This document shows, in pieces, positions 1 through 9,017 of a stretch of DNA of 64,000 bases. The stretch comes from JACQQW01 sp964520655 (GTDB lineage: Bacteria; Omnitrophota; Gorgyraeia; Zapsychrales; Fredricksoniimonadaceae): positions 83,258 through 147,257 of the forward strand of contig CAZFNI010000005.1 in the NCBI GenBank assembly GCA_964520655.1, written 5' to 3'. The notes below the pieces were generated by a model, which worked only from the letters and a program-made list of their open reading frames with translations, was not told where the DNA came from and ran no database searches. Numbering within the stretch: the stretch's first letter is position 1; each line of letters starts with the position of its first letter. Both the position numbers and the translations under genes were made by a program.

Positions 1-1
1 G

Positions 2-142
2 CAAGGCGTAAAAAAACCATATGAATGCCCCGCCTATGGGAAGAAATGCACCCCAGACCATCCTTTAGGAGCCACCATGGTCTCATCCGAAGGGGCCTGT
101 GCCGCGTATTACCGTTATCGGAAAGTGAGTGCAGGTGTTTAA
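2..142 (+). CDS. hypD: HypD C-terminus, hydrogenase maturation (partial)
   Basis: Only the last 46 codons are in the window; the gene enters from the left edge. The translation contains YECPAYGKKCTPDHPLGA followed by MVSSEGACAAYYRY, the conserved C-terminal end of HypD with cysteines of its [4Fe-4S] site. In the known pathway HypD works with HypC as the scaffold on which the Fe(CN)2CO unit of [NiFe] hydrogenase is assembled. The stop codon TAA shares its last base with the hypE start (TAATG), so the two are translationally coupled. This tail is too short to appear as a long open frame but its motif match is clear. Confidence 0.9.
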   Translation, partial: QGVKKPYECPAYGKKCTPDHPLGATMVSSEGACAAYYRYRKVSAGV

Positions 143-1197
143 TGGACCAAAATAAAGAGATCATGCTCAGTTGTCCGTTCCCTATTTCTGATTATCCATA
201 TGTCCTGTTGGCACACGGTGGCGGCGGTCGATTCATGCATCAGCTGATCGAGAAAATGTTCTTGGCATCCTTTGAGAATCCTATTTTGATGCAGCGCCAT
301 GATGCGGCAGTCCTGGATGGCTTACAGGGAAAGATGGCCTTTACAACAGATTCATATGTGATAAGCCCTTTATTCTTTCCAGGAGGTAATATCGGTACTT
401 TAGCGATTAATGGAACCGTCAACGACCTGGCGATGGCCGGTGCGCGTCCTTTATATTTAAGCTGCGGTTTTATCCTGGAAGAAGGGCTGCTGATGGAGGA
501 CTTGTGGAAGGTGATCAATGCCATGCGTGTTGCCGCAAAAGAAGCTGGGGTGCAGATCGTGACGGGTGACACCAAGGTGGTGGGTAAGGGCAAAGCAGAT
601 GGGATTTTTATCAATACAGCGGGCATAGGGGTCATCGAACATAAACTGAACATTAATCCTGTATCAGTGAAAGAAGGGGATGCGATCATCGTTAATGGCG
701 ACCTGGGTGATCATGGAATGGCGATCATGGCCAGCCGAGAGAATTTGTCGTTTGAAACAACCCTTCAAAGCGATACTGCTCCTTTGGCGGGGATGGTCTT
801 AGATTTGATCCGTCAACAGATCGATGTGCATTGTTTACGGGATCTGACCCGTGGCGGCCTTGCCAGCACCTTAAATGAGATCGCAAGCCTGTCTCACAAG
901 AAACTTTTGATCAAGGAAGCAGCTATTCCAGTCAAAGAAGAGGTTGCGTCAGCTTGTGAACTGCTTGGATTTGACCCTTTATATGTGGCCAATGAGGGGC
1001 GTTTAGCGGTATTTGTGCCAGCCAATCAGGCGGAAAAGACGGTTTCGATCATGCGCGATCACCCTCAAGGTCAGGGCGCATGTATTATAGGCCACGTAGA
1101 GAAATCAGAGTCGCCGCGCGTTGTTTTACACTGCAAAATTGGCACCCAGCGTGTCGTGGACATGATCTCAGGAGAACAGCTGCCCCGTATTTGTTAA
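142..1197 (+). CDS. hypE: HypE, carbamoyl dehydratase for [NiFe] hydrogenase maturation
   Basis: A 351-residue member of the PurM/AIR-synthase fold. HypE receives a carbamoyl group from HypF on its C-terminal cysteine and dehydrates it to thiocyanate in an ATP-dependent step, giving the cyanide ligands of the hydrogenase iron. The N-terminal glycine-rich AHGGGGRFMHQLI and the exact C-terminal PRIC are the family hallmarks. The open frame extends upstream to base 25, but that part lies over the hypD tail; ATG 142 overlaps the hypD stop and gives the normal length. No hydrogenase structural gene lies in the window, so hypABCF and the enzyme should be to the left or elsewhere. Confidence 0.95.
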   Translation: MDQNKEIMLSCPFPISDYPYVLLAHGGGGRFMHQLIEKMFLASFENPILMQRHDAAVLDGLQGKMAFTTDSYVISPLFFPGGNIGTLAINGTVNDLAMAGARPLYLSCGFILEEGLLMEDLWKVINAMRVAAKEAGVQIVTGDTKVVGKGKADGIFINTAGIGVIEHKLNINPVSVKEGDAIIVNGDLGDHGMAIMASRENLSFETTLQSDTAPLAGMVLDLIRQQIDVHCLRDLTRGGLASTLNEIASLSHKKLLIKEAAIPVKEEVASACELLGFDPLYVANEGRLAVFVPANQAEKTVSIMRDHPQGQGACIIGHVEKSESPRVVLHCKIGTQRVVDMISGEQLPRIC

Positions 1198-1220
1198 GCT
1201 CAAACTAAAGAAATAATATT

Positions 1221-1249
1221 TTGACTTGGGTTTATTAAGGTAGTAAGAT
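1221..1249 (+). promoter_or_regulatory. sigma-70-type promoter of nifJ
   Basis: TTGACT (1221-1226), a 17-base spacer and TAAGAT (1244-1249) lie 36 bases before the nifJ ATG at 1285, and an SD-like GGGAG (1276-1280) sits just before the start. Box matches are 5/6 and 5/6 to the consensus. The upstream gene hypE ends at 1197, so this promoter separates nifJ from the hyp operon. Confidence 0.7.
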
Positions 1250-1284
1250 TTTAAATTCATAGAAATTTATACATAGGGAGCAAT

Positions 1285-4200
1285 ATGAAAACACGTAAAC
1301 AGGTCACGATTGATGGAAATGAAGCAGCCTCTTATATAGCATTTGCCTTAAGCGAAGTGGTGGCGATCTACCCGATCACGCCATCTTCCTCAATGGGGGA
1401 ATGGACCGATGAATGGGCCTCCATGGGAAAAAAGAACATCTGGGACACAGTGCCCTTAGTCCAGGAAATGCAAAGTGAAGCCGGAGCTGTGGGGGCTGTC
1501 CATGGGGCGATTCAAACCGGAGCTTTGACCACAACGTTTACCAGCTCCCAGGGGTTATTACTGATGTTACCGAACATGTACAAGATCGCGGGGGAGTTAT
1601 CCTCAACGGTCTTTCATGTGGCCGCACGCTCCATCGCGACCCAGGGTTTATCCATTTTTGGCGACCATCAGGACGTAATGTCTGCCCGTATGACCGGTTT
1701 TGCCATGTTATGCTCCTGTTCTGTTCAAGAGGCCATGGATTTTGCCTTGATCGCGCATGCCGCGACCTTAGAATCCCGCATCCCGTTCATCCATTTCTTT
1801 GACGGTTTCCGTACTTCCCATGAGATCGCGAAGATCGAACAGTTGACCTATGATGATATCCGCAGCATGATCGATGAAAATCTGGTGTTGGAACACCGTA
1901 ATCGCCGTTTAACCCCGGATAATCCTGTCATTCGCGGCACGGCCCAAAATCCTGATGTGTATTTCCAGTCCCGCGAGACGGTTAATCCGTTCTATAACGC
2001 TTGTCCTGGTATTGTTCAGAAAACAATGGATAAATTCGCTGCGCTTACTGGCCGCCAGTACAAATTATATGAATATTATGGCCACCCTCAAGCTGAACGC
2101 GTGATCGTGCTCATGGGTTCAAGCGCGGAAACGTGCCAGGATACGGTTGACCGTTTAAATGAAACCAACCAAAAGGTCGGTTTCATCAAGGTGCGTCTTT
2201 ACAGGCCTTTTGATGTGGACGGCATCATCAATGTATTACCGAAGACAGTTAAAACAGTGTGCGTACTTGACCGCACCAAGGAACCTGGCAGCGCCGGCGA
2301 TCCTTTATATCTGGATGTGGTCAATGCCTTGGTAGAATCCAATGCGGCAGGTAAGTTCCCATCGATCCCGCGCATTATCGGCGGGCGTTACGGTCTATCC
2401 TCCAAGGAATTCACCCCGGCAATGATCAAAGGCGTTTACGATGAAATGGCCAAATCAAAACCGAAAAATCATTTCACGGTCGGCATCAATGATGACCTTT
2501 CCCATACCAGCATTGAATATGATGAGAATTTCATCATTGAGAACGAAGGTGGGGTTCGCGCGATCTTTTATGGACTGGGCGCCGATGGTACGGTCAGCGC
2601 GAATAAGAACTCGATCAAGATCATTGGCGAACATACCTCGATGTACGCTCAAGGGTATTTCGTCTATGACTCCAAGAAATCCGGTTCCGTCACTGTTTCA
2701 CATTTACGCTTCGGTCCCAAACCCATCCATTCCACATTTTTAGTCAGCAAAGCCAGCTTCGTTGGCTGCCATCAATTCCAATTCCTGGAAAGCTATGATG
2801 TTTTAGAGAAGATCGATGAAGGCGGAGTTTTCCTATTAAATACGATCTACGGGGTTGATGACATTTGGGCTCACATCCCTCGTAAAGTCGCTCAAACGAT
2901 CAAAGATAAGAAACTAAAATTCTATATCATTGATGCCTATGAAGTCTCCAAGGCAGTCGGTCTTGGCATGCGCATCAACAGCATCATGCAGACCTGTTTC
3001 TTTGCCATTTCCGGCATTTTGCCTCAGCAGGAAGCTATTGAGGCCATCAAGGAACACATTAAGAAGAGTTACAGCAAGAAGGGTGAAGATGTCCTGCGCA
3101 TGAATTACGAAGCTGTCGACCATACCCTGGTGCACCTCAAAGAAGTCAAGGTGCCGGCAGTAATTTCAAGTACTTTGGAACTGGCTGCAGCAGTGTCCGG
3201 CAAAGCACCGGCATTTGTCCAGAATGTGACGGCTAAAATGATCGCAGGCAGAGGTGATCAGATCTCGGTCAAAGCGCTGCCTTGCGATGGGACATACCCG
3301 GTCGGGACAACCCAATGGGAAAAGCGCAATATCGCGCAGGATATCCCTGTCTGGGATGCCGATATTTGTATTCAGTGCGGCAAATGCGCCATGGTCTGTC
3401 CGCACTCGGTCATTCGTATCAAGGCCTATGATCCCAAGCATTTATCCAATGCCCCAGCGACATTCAAGGCTGTTGAGGCTAAGGATAAAGAATGGGCAGG
3501 ATTAAAATACACCATTCAAGTAGCCCCTGAAGACTGTACAGGCTGCGCGATCTGCGTGGATATTTGTCCTGTTAAGAATAAGACAGAAACTAAACTGAAA
3601 GCATTGAACATGAAAGCTCAACCGCCGCTGCGCGAGAGCGAGAAAAAGAACTGGGAACATTTCCTGGAGATCCCAGAGTTGGATCGGAACTTAGTCAAGA
3701 TGAATTCCATCCGCTCGTCACAGGCTCTTCAGCCCTTGTTCGAGTTCTCCGGAGCTTGTGCAGGCTGCGGTGAAACACCCTATATCAAACTGGCGACGCA
3801 ATTATTCGGCGACCGCATGGTGATCGCCAATGCCACCGGCTGTTCATCCATCTATGGCGGCAATTTACCGACAACACCCTATACCAAGAATAAGGATAAC
3901 CGCGGGCCGGCCTGGAGTAATTCATTGTTTGAAGACAATGCGGAATTTGGTTTAGGTTTCCGCTTATCGATCGACAAGCAAAAGGAATACGCCCAGGAAT
4001 TGACCAAAAAATTGGAATCGACGATCGGCACAGCCCTTGTTGAATCCATCATCAATGCGCCGCAGAAAGATGAAGCGGATATCTTTACCCAACGCGAGCG
4101 CATCGCTGAATTGAAGAAAAAACTGCAAGGCCAAACATCCATTGAAGCCAAACAATTGCTCAATTTAGCCGATATGATGGTCAAGAAGAGTGTCTGGATC

Positions 4201-4848
4201 TTCGGCGGTGACGGCTGGGCCTATGATATCGGGTTTGGCGGATTAGATCATGTGATCTCTTCTGGACGCAATGTGAATATCCTTGTTCTGGACACAGAAG
4301 TTTATTCCAATACTGGCGGCCAGATGTCCAAATCAACACCGCGGTCGGCTGTTGCCAAATTTGCGGCTGGCGGGAAAAGCACCGCGAAAAAAGATCTAGC
4401 CCGCATCGCCATGACCTACGGCCATGTGTATGTGGCCTCTGTCGCCATGGGTGCCAAGGATGAACATACCTTAAGGACTTTCCTGGAAGCGGAAGCTTAC
4501 GAAGGGCCGTCATTGATCATCGCCTACAGCCACTGCATTGCCCACGGGATCAACATGACCACAGGTATGCAGAACCAGAAATCTGCTGTCCTTTCTGGAT
4601 ACTGGCCGTTATTCCGCTTTAATCCGATGCTGGCCATGGAAGGAAAGAATCCATTGCAGTTGGATTCAGCTGATCCTAAATTAATGTTAAAAGAATTCAT
4701 GGGATTAGAGAACAGGTTCAAGATGCTTAACAAAACAAAACCGGAAGCAGCCGCGGAATTAGCGAAATATGCTCAGCAAGACGTTAATGATCGCTGGCAA
4801 ATCCTTAAAACAATGGCCGCAACACCTGAACAGGCCAAGGGGGTATAG
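1285..4848 (+). CDS. nifJ: Pyruvate:ferredoxin (flavodoxin) oxidoreductase
   Basis: A 1187-residue single-chain PFOR, the usual length of the fused homodimeric type. It oxidises pyruvate with CoA to acetyl-CoA and CO2 and reduces ferredoxin, using TPP and three [4Fe-4S] clusters. The N-terminal domain starts with TIDGNEAASYIAFALSE and YPITPSSSMGEWTDEW. Two ferredoxin-type motifs follow at about C695/698/701/705 and C751/754/757/761, and the cysteines of the TPP-proximal cluster lie near C825 and C828 and in the ATGCSSIYGG segment. The C-terminal TPP-binding region contains GGDGWAYDIGFGGLDH. The next gene follows after 2 bases, so the two form an operon. A terminal oxidase downstream implies the cell also meets oxygen. 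Confidence 0.97.
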   Translation: MKTRKQVTIDGNEAASYIAFALSEVVAIYPITPSSSMGEWTDEWASMGKKNIWDTVPLVQEMQSEAGAVGAVHGAIQTGALTTTFTSSQGLLLMLPNMYKIAGELSSTVFHVAARSIATQGLSIFGDHQDVMSARMTGFAMLCSCSVQEAMDFALIAHAATLESRIPFIHFFDGFRTSHEIAKIEQLTYDDIRSMIDENLVLEHRNRRLTPDNPVIRGTAQNPDVYFQSRETVNPFYNACPGIVQKTMDKFAALTGRQYKLYEYYGHPQAERVIVLMGSSAETCQDTVDRLNETNQKVGFIKVRLYRPFDVDGIINVLPKTVKTVCVLDRTKEPGSAGDPLYLDVVNALVESNAAGKFPSIPRIIGGRYGLSSKEFTPAMIKGVYDEMAKSKPKNHFTVGINDDLSHTSIEYDENFIIENEGGVRAIFYGLGADGTVSANKNSIKIIGEHTSMYAQGYFVYDSKKSGSVTVSHLRFGPKPIHSTFLVSKASFVGCHQFQFLESYDVLEKIDEGGVFLLNTIYGVDDIWAHIPRKVAQTIKDKKLKFYIIDAYEVSKAVGLGMRINSIMQTCFFAISGILPQQEAIEAIKEHIKKSYSKKGEDVLRMNYEAVDHTLVHLKEVKVPAVISSTLELAAAVSGKAPAFVQNVTAKMIAGRGDQISVKALPCDGTYPVGTTQWEKRNIAQDIPVWDADICIQCGKCAMVCPHSVIRIKAYDPKHLSNAPATFKAVEAKDKEWAGLKYTIQVAPEDCTGCAICVDICPVKNKTETKLKALNMKAQPPLRESEKKNWEHFLEIPELDRNLVKMNSIRSSQALQPLFEFSGACAGCGETPYIKLATQLFGDRMVIANATGCSSIYGGNLPTTPYTKNKDNRGPAWSNSLFEDNAEFGLGFRLSIDKQKEYAQELTKKLESTIGTALVESIINAPQKDEADIFTQRERIAELKKKLQGQTSIEAKQLLNLADMMVKKSVWIFGGDGWAYDIGFGGLDHVISSGRNVNILVLDTEVYSNTGGQMSKSTPRSAVAKFAAGGKSTAKKDLARIAMTYGHVYVASVAMGAKDEHTLRTFLEAEAYEGPSLIIAYSHCIAHGINMTTGMQNQKSAVLSGYWPLFRFNPMLAMEGKNPLQLDSADPKLMLKEFMGLENRFKMLNKTKPEAAAELAKYAQQDVNDRWQILKTMAATPEQAKGV

Positions 4849-4850
4849 AC

Positions 4851-5840
4851 ATGGATCTATCAACATCATACTTAGGAATGACATTAAAAAATCCCCTGGT
4901 GGCTTCGGCATCCCCGTTGACCTGGGAGCTGGATAATTACAAACGCTTGGAAGATGCCGGCGTTGCTGCGATCGTTACGCATTCCATTTTTGAAGAGCAG
5001 ATAACGCATGAAGTGGGGGAATTACAGCATTATTTAAAACAGGGATCGGAGAGCTACGCGGAATCGTTGTCTTATTTTCCTCAACCTTCTGAATTCCCAT
5101 TGGGCCCTGAGGAATATCTGGATCATATTTACAAAGCTAAGAAATCCGTCAAGATACCTGTGATCGCCAGTCTCAATGCGCACACAGAAGGCGGATGGCT
5201 TACGTTTGCCAAACAATTAAAAAGCGCTGGGGCGGATGCGTTAGAGTTAAATGTTTATTTTATGGCCACAGACGTTAATGTTGACGGCAGGGCTGTTGAA
5301 GAAACATACTTGGATATCCTCAAAGGGATCAAAACCGTCGTCAATATCCCAGTTGCAGTTAAGATCGGACCATATTTCAGTGCGTTGGCCAATATGGCAC
5401 AGCGTTTGGATCAAGCAGGTGCAAATGGTTTAGTCTTGTTTAATCGTTTTTACCAGCCGGACATTGATCTAGATGAATTGGCTGTTTCTCCCAACGTTGT
5501 GTTAAGCAATTCCTATGACCTTCGCCTTCCGATGCGCTGGATAGGGGTCCTTTATGGACGCATTAAGGCCAATCTTGCCGCTTCAGGAGGTATTCATTCG
5601 GAAGAGGATGCGATCAAAATGATCATGTCCGGCGCGGATGTGACCATGATGTGTTCTGTCCTGTTACGTCATGGGCCAGCTCATGTGAAAAAAGTATTAG
5701 CGGGGATGGAAAAATGGATGAATGAACATGAGTATAGTTCTGTCTCACAGATGAAGGGCAGTATGAGTCAGAGATCATGTGCTAATCCAGAAGCGTTTGA
5801 ACGCGCTAATTATATGAAAACACTTCAAAGTTATAAGTAA
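4851..5840 (+). CDS. Dihydroorotate dehydrogenase-like flavoprotein
   Basis: A 329-residue FMN TIM-barrel protein of the PyrD/PreA superfamily. It begins MDLSTSYLGMTLKNPLVASASP, and near the C-terminus has ASGGIHSEEDAIKMIMSGADVTMM, the phosphate/FMN-binding end of the barrel. It is tightly linked to nifJ (2-base gap, SD AAGGGGG before ATG). Members of this subgroup are often found beside nifJ and annotated as DHOD-like. They lack clear evidence for orotate synthesis; no other pyrimidine gene is nearby here. The substrate is therefore unknown. A redox partner role for PFOR is an inference from linkage only. Confidence 0.8.
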   Translation: MDLSTSYLGMTLKNPLVASASPLTWELDNYKRLEDAGVAAIVTHSIFEEQITHEVGELQHYLKQGSESYAESLSYFPQPSEFPLGPEEYLDHIYKAKKSVKIPVIASLNAHTEGGWLTFAKQLKSAGADALELNVYFMATDVNVDGRAVEETYLDILKGIKTVVNIPVAVKIGPYFSALANMAQRLDQAGANGLVLFNRFYQPDIDLDELAVSPNVVLSNSYDLRLPMRWIGVLYGRIKANLAASGGIHSEEDAIKMIMSGADVTMMCSVLLRHGPAHVKKVLAGMEKWMNEHEYSSVSQMKGSMSQRSCANPEAFERANYMKTLQSYK

Positions 5841-5855
5841 TAATACTTACAAAGC

Positions 5856-5873
5856 GGCTTGACAGTTCAAGCC
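5856..5873. promoter_or_regulatory. Perfect inverted repeat overlapping a -35 box
   Basis: GGCTTGA (5856-5862), loop CAGT, TCAAGCC (5867-5873) form a perfect 7-bp inverted repeat. The TTGACA -35 box of the next promoter (5859-5864) lies inside it. It could be an operator for the oxidase operon or the stem of a weak terminator of the nifJ operon; the run after it (TTGTTCC) is a poor U-tract, which favours an operator. Confidence 0.5.
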
Positions 5874-5888
5874 TTGTTCCATTAAGAT
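5859..5888 (+). promoter_or_regulatory. sigma-70-type promoter of the oxidase operon
   Basis: TTGACA (5859-5864, perfect), an 18-base spacer and TAAGAT (5883-5888) lie upstream of the copper-protein gene that heads the cta operon; AAAGGGG precedes the ATG at 5929. The -10 hexamer is identical to that of nifJ. Confidence 0.7.
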
Positions 5889-5928
5889 ACAGTAATAATT
5901 TTAAGATCATCAAACAAAAGGGGTTCGC

Positions 5929-6639
5929 ATGAAAAGCTCATTTCTAAAAATCTTTATGGGGATCATGATTGCAACTGCTAGCGCCGCAACAGCCATGGCA
6001 GGTTCCGTCTCTGGTACGATCAAATTTGAAGGTAATGCCCCCAATTTCAAAGCGGTCAATATGGATGCGGATCCGATCTGTGCTGCTCAGCATAAAGATG
6101 CCGTCATGCCTCAAACCCTGGTTTTAGGCGAAGGCAATACAATGGGTAATGTGTTCGTGTACATCAAGAACGCCCCGGCCGGTGATTATAAAGCTCCGGC
6201 AGATCCTGTTGTCGTGGATCAAAAAGGATGTAACTATAGCCCTCATGTGTTAGGGGTCATGGTTGGTCAACCCGTTAAGATCTTAAATCCTGACGGGACT
6301 TTACATAATATCCACGCGATCAGCAAAATTAATCCTGAATTCAATATGGCCATGCCAAAATTCCGTACGGAATTGACAAAGACATTTGATAAAGCGGAAT
6401 TCATGTTCGCCATGAAGTGCGATGTTCATCCCTGGATGGGAGCTTGGATATCTGTCATGCCCAATCCATTTTTTGCCGTGACGGGTACAGATGGTAAATT
6501 CGAGATCAAGAATCTTCCTGATGGCACATATACCATTGAAGCCTGGCATGAAAAATTAGGGACAAGATCCGCCAGTGTCACTGTTTCAGGCGGAACTGCG
6601 ACTGCTGATTTTTCATTTGCTGTTCCAACGAAAAGTTAG
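5929..6639 (+). CDS. Exported cupredoxin-like protein with carboxypeptidase-regulatory-like domain
   Basis: A 236-residue protein with a Sec signal peptide (about residues 1-24, ending TAMAG). The middle holds a cupredoxin-like set of ligands: H126 and H129 in LHNIHA, then C164, H167 and M170 in CDVHPWM, the His...CxxHxxM order of type 1 copper sites. C101 and H106 in CNYSPHV are further conserved-looking residues. Residues about 180-236 (TGTDGKFEIKNLPDGTYTIE) form a CarboxypepD_reg-like beta sandwich. It heads the oxidase operon, 20 bases before ctaD. No cytochrome c gene or cytochrome c domain is present in the operon, so this copper protein may deliver electrons to CuA. That role is inferred. 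Copper delivery is the alternative. Confidence 0.75.
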   Translation: MKSSFLKIFMGIMIATASAATAMAGSVSGTIKFEGNAPNFKAVNMDADPICAAQHKDAVMPQTLVLGEGNTMGNVFVYIKNAPAGDYKAPADPVVVDQKGCNYSPHVLGVMVGQPVKILNPDGTLHNIHAISKINPEFNMAMPKFRTELTKTFDKAEFMFAMKCDVHPWMGAWISVMPNPFFAVTGTDGKFEIKNLPDGTYTIEAWHEKLGTRSASVTVSGGTATADFSFAVPTKS

Positions 6640-6659
6640 TCTAACTTAAGGAACTTTTG

Positions 6660-8390
6660 ATGGCTCATTCCCAACCGCATGATCATGCTGTGCCTTTTTG
6701 GCGTAAATACATTTTCTCCACTGATCACAAGATCATCGGGATCCAATACGGCATCACATCCTTGATATTCTTACTTTTGGGTTTTGGCATGATTCTGCTC
6801 ATGCGCTGGCAGCTGGCTAATCCTGGCGTGGCGCTGCCTTTGGTCGGAAAACTCTTTGGTGAGAACAATATGCCTGGCGGCGTGATGCTTCCAGAATTTT
6901 ATAATCAGCTTGGCGCGATGCATGGAACCATCATGGTCTTTTTAGGTGTTGTTCCTTTAGCGGTTGGCGCCTTTGGTAATTATCTGGTGCCGCTTCAGAT
7001 CGGCGCACCTGACATGTGTTTCCCCAAACTCAATATGATGAGCTATTGGGTTTATCTAACTGGCGGTCTTATCATGATGGCCAGTTTTTTCCTACCTGGA
7101 GGGGCTGCTAATTCGGGATGGACTTCTTACCCGCCGCTATCAGAGTTCGCCACAATTGGGCAGACAGCATGGCTCATCGGAATGGTGTTTTTGATCACAT
7201 CCTCGTTGCTGGGGGCTGTCAATTTCATCTGTACGATTTTCCAATTAAGAGCGTCGGGCATGACCTGGATGCGTCTGCCATTCTTCACTTGGACGCAATT
7301 GGTAACATCCTTTTTACTATTATTAGCTTTCCCACCGCTTGAAGCTGCCGGTGTGATGCAGTTAATGGACCGGCTTTTCCATACAAGTTTCTTTTTACCT
7401 TCTGGTCTTGTTGTTTCCGGCCAACCTCTGCACGTCAGCGGGGGAGGGAGCGTCCTGTTATGGCAGCACTTATTCTGGTTCCTCGCGCATCCAGAAGTTT
7501 ATGTCTTGATCTTACCGGCACTCGGGATCGTTACCGAGATCATCGCCAATAATATCCGCAAACCCATCTGGGGATTGCGTACCATGATCTATTCCATCAT
7601 CGGCTTAGGTTTTTTATCGTTCGTTGTTTGGGCTCACCACATGTATTTAACCAACATGGGAACAATGATCAGCGCGTTCTTCCAAACCACGACCATGATG
7701 ATCTCAATCCCTTCGGTTATTATCCTGACATGCTTGTTCATTTCCTTGTGGGGCGGTTCCATCCGTTTCAATACGCCGATGCTTTTCGCCATCTCTTTCT
7801 TACCGATGTTCGGATTAGGCGGGTTAACAGGGCTTCCATTGGGATTGGCTTCTCCTGATATCCACCTGCATGATACCTATTATGTGATCGGACATTTCCA
7901 TTATGTAGTTGCTCCCGGAACGATCTTTGCCATGTTTGCCGGTATCTATTTTTGGTTCCCGAAATTAACCGGGAAGAAATTGAATGAATTTCTTGGTCAA
8001 TTACATTTCTGGCCATCATTCGTTTGCATGAACTTTATCTTTTTTCCCATGCTGATCCAGGGATTAGCGGGTGTTTCCAGACGTTTGTACGACGGAGGAG
8101 CAAGCTACGCTCACGCTCAGCCGGTACTGTATTTAAACGGTGTTATGTCAACAGCCGCCTTTATTATGGGTGCAGTCCAATTCATTTTTATCATTAATAT
8201 TATCTGGACGTTGATCGCAGGCAAGAAAACCAATAGCGATAATCCATGGGATGCGACGACCCTTGAATGGGCAACACCAACACCGCCAGGGCACGGTAAT
8301 TTCACGCATCCGCCGATCGTTTATAAAGAACCTTATGAGTACAGTGTACCGGGTGCGCCTAAAGATTTTAGTCCGCAATTTGAGAAGTGA
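6660..8390 (+). CDS. ctaD: Cytochrome c oxidase subunit I (aa3-type)
   Basis: A 576-residue, 12-helix haem-copper oxidase core, 4 H+/O2-reducing subunit in the inner membrane. Ligands are all visible: low-spin haem His H88 in AMHGT, CuB ligands H277 of HPEVY and H326/H327 of AHHMY, and H412/H414 in GHFHYV. Tyr281 of HPEVY is the expected His-Tyr crosslink partner, and Glu279 in the same motif marks an A1-type enzyme. I place the start at ATG 6660 (AAGGA 7 bases upstream); an in-frame TTG at 6657 is less likely. It follows the copper protein by 20 bases and is followed by ctaE after 15 bases. Confidence 0.97.
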   Translation: MAHSQPHDHAVPFWRKYIFSTDHKIIGIQYGITSLIFLLLGFGMILLMRWQLANPGVALPLVGKLFGENNMPGGVMLPEFYNQLGAMHGTIMVFLGVVPLAVGAFGNYLVPLQIGAPDMCFPKLNMMSYWVYLTGGLIMMASFFLPGGAANSGWTSYPPLSEFATIGQTAWLIGMVFLITSSLLGAVNFICTIFQLRASGMTWMRLPFFTWTQLVTSFLLLLAFPPLEAAGVMQLMDRLFHTSFFLPSGLVVSGQPLHVSGGGSVLLWQHLFWFLAHPEVYVLILPALGIVTEIIANNIRKPIWGLRTMIYSIIGLGFLSFVVWAHHMYLTNMGTMISAFFQTTTMMISIPSVIILTCLFISLWGGSIRFNTPMLFAISFLPMFGLGGLTGLPLGLASPDIHLHDTYYVIGHFHYVVAPGTIFAMFAGIYFWFPKLTGKKLNEFLGQLHFWPSFVCMNFIFFPMLIQGLAGVSRRLYDGGASYAHAQPVLYLNGVMSTAAFIMGAVQFIFIINIIWTLIAGKKTNSDNPWDATTLEWATPTPPGHGNFTHPPIVYKEPYEYSVPGAPKDFSPQFEK

Positions 8391-8405
8391 TCTAGAAGGA
8401 GAGAT

Positions 8406-9008
8406 ATGTCCGCGGAAACTATTCCTTATACAGTAGAAGAGAGACCAGATACCGGCTTTAATAATGCCACCTTAGGGATCTGGTTATTCATAGCTTCTGA
8501 GATCATGCTTTTTGGCGGCTTGCTTTCCGCTTATGTCTTGCTGCGGACAAGTGCGGCCAATTGGCCGATGGGTGCCAGTATACTTAATATACCGCTCGCC
8601 ACATTAAATACGCTCATCCTTGTCATTTCTTCGATCGCGGTTGTTTTTGCCTGGGCCGCTATTCGTTCAGGCGATGTGCCCAGATTCCGTAAATTCTGGA
8701 TCATTTCAATTTTATGCGGCTTGGGATTTCTGGCACTTAAAACCTTCGAGTATTCGGTCAAATTCCATCACGGCCTTTATCCGTCCTCGAATACCTTTCT
8801 GGCGACATATTTTACCCTGACGGGGCTGCACGCGCTGCATATTATCGGCGGTCTGATCGTCAATACCTATCTGTTGATCCCAGGCTTCGCAATGCAGAAA
8901 GAAGATCCTCACCGCTTTGCGCATCGTATCGAAATAGCAGGGATCTACTGGCATTTTGTGGACCTATTGTGGATCATTCTATTATTCCCGGTTTTGTACC
9001 TTTTATAG
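8406..9008 (+). CDS. ctaE: Cytochrome c oxidase subunit III
   Basis: A 200-residue membrane protein with five predicted helices, the length of the short bacterial subunit III. The segments LGIWLFIASEIMLFGGLLSA and GLHALHIIGG, and the final HFVDLLWIILLFPVLYLL, are typical of the family. Subunit III binds lipid and stabilises proton uptake by subunit I. AGAAGGAGA precedes the ATG. It lies between ctaD and ctaF in the usual order of aa3/caa3 operons. Confidence 0.95.
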   Translation: MSAETIPYTVEERPDTGFNNATLGIWLFIASEIMLFGGLLSAYVLLRTSAANWPMGASILNIPLATLNTLILVISSIAVVFAWAAIRSGDVPRFRKFWIISILCGLGFLALKTFEYSVKFHHGLYPSSNTFLATYFTLTGLHALHIIGGLIVNTYLLIPGFAMQKEDPHRFAHRIEIAGIYWHFVDLLWIILLFPVLYLL

Positions 9009-9017
9009 AGGGTGACT

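Noticed and set aside
240..689. Reverse open frame of 149 codons inside hypE
   Set aside because: It lies fully within hypE, has no SD and no recognisable motif; a shadow of the forward codon pattern.
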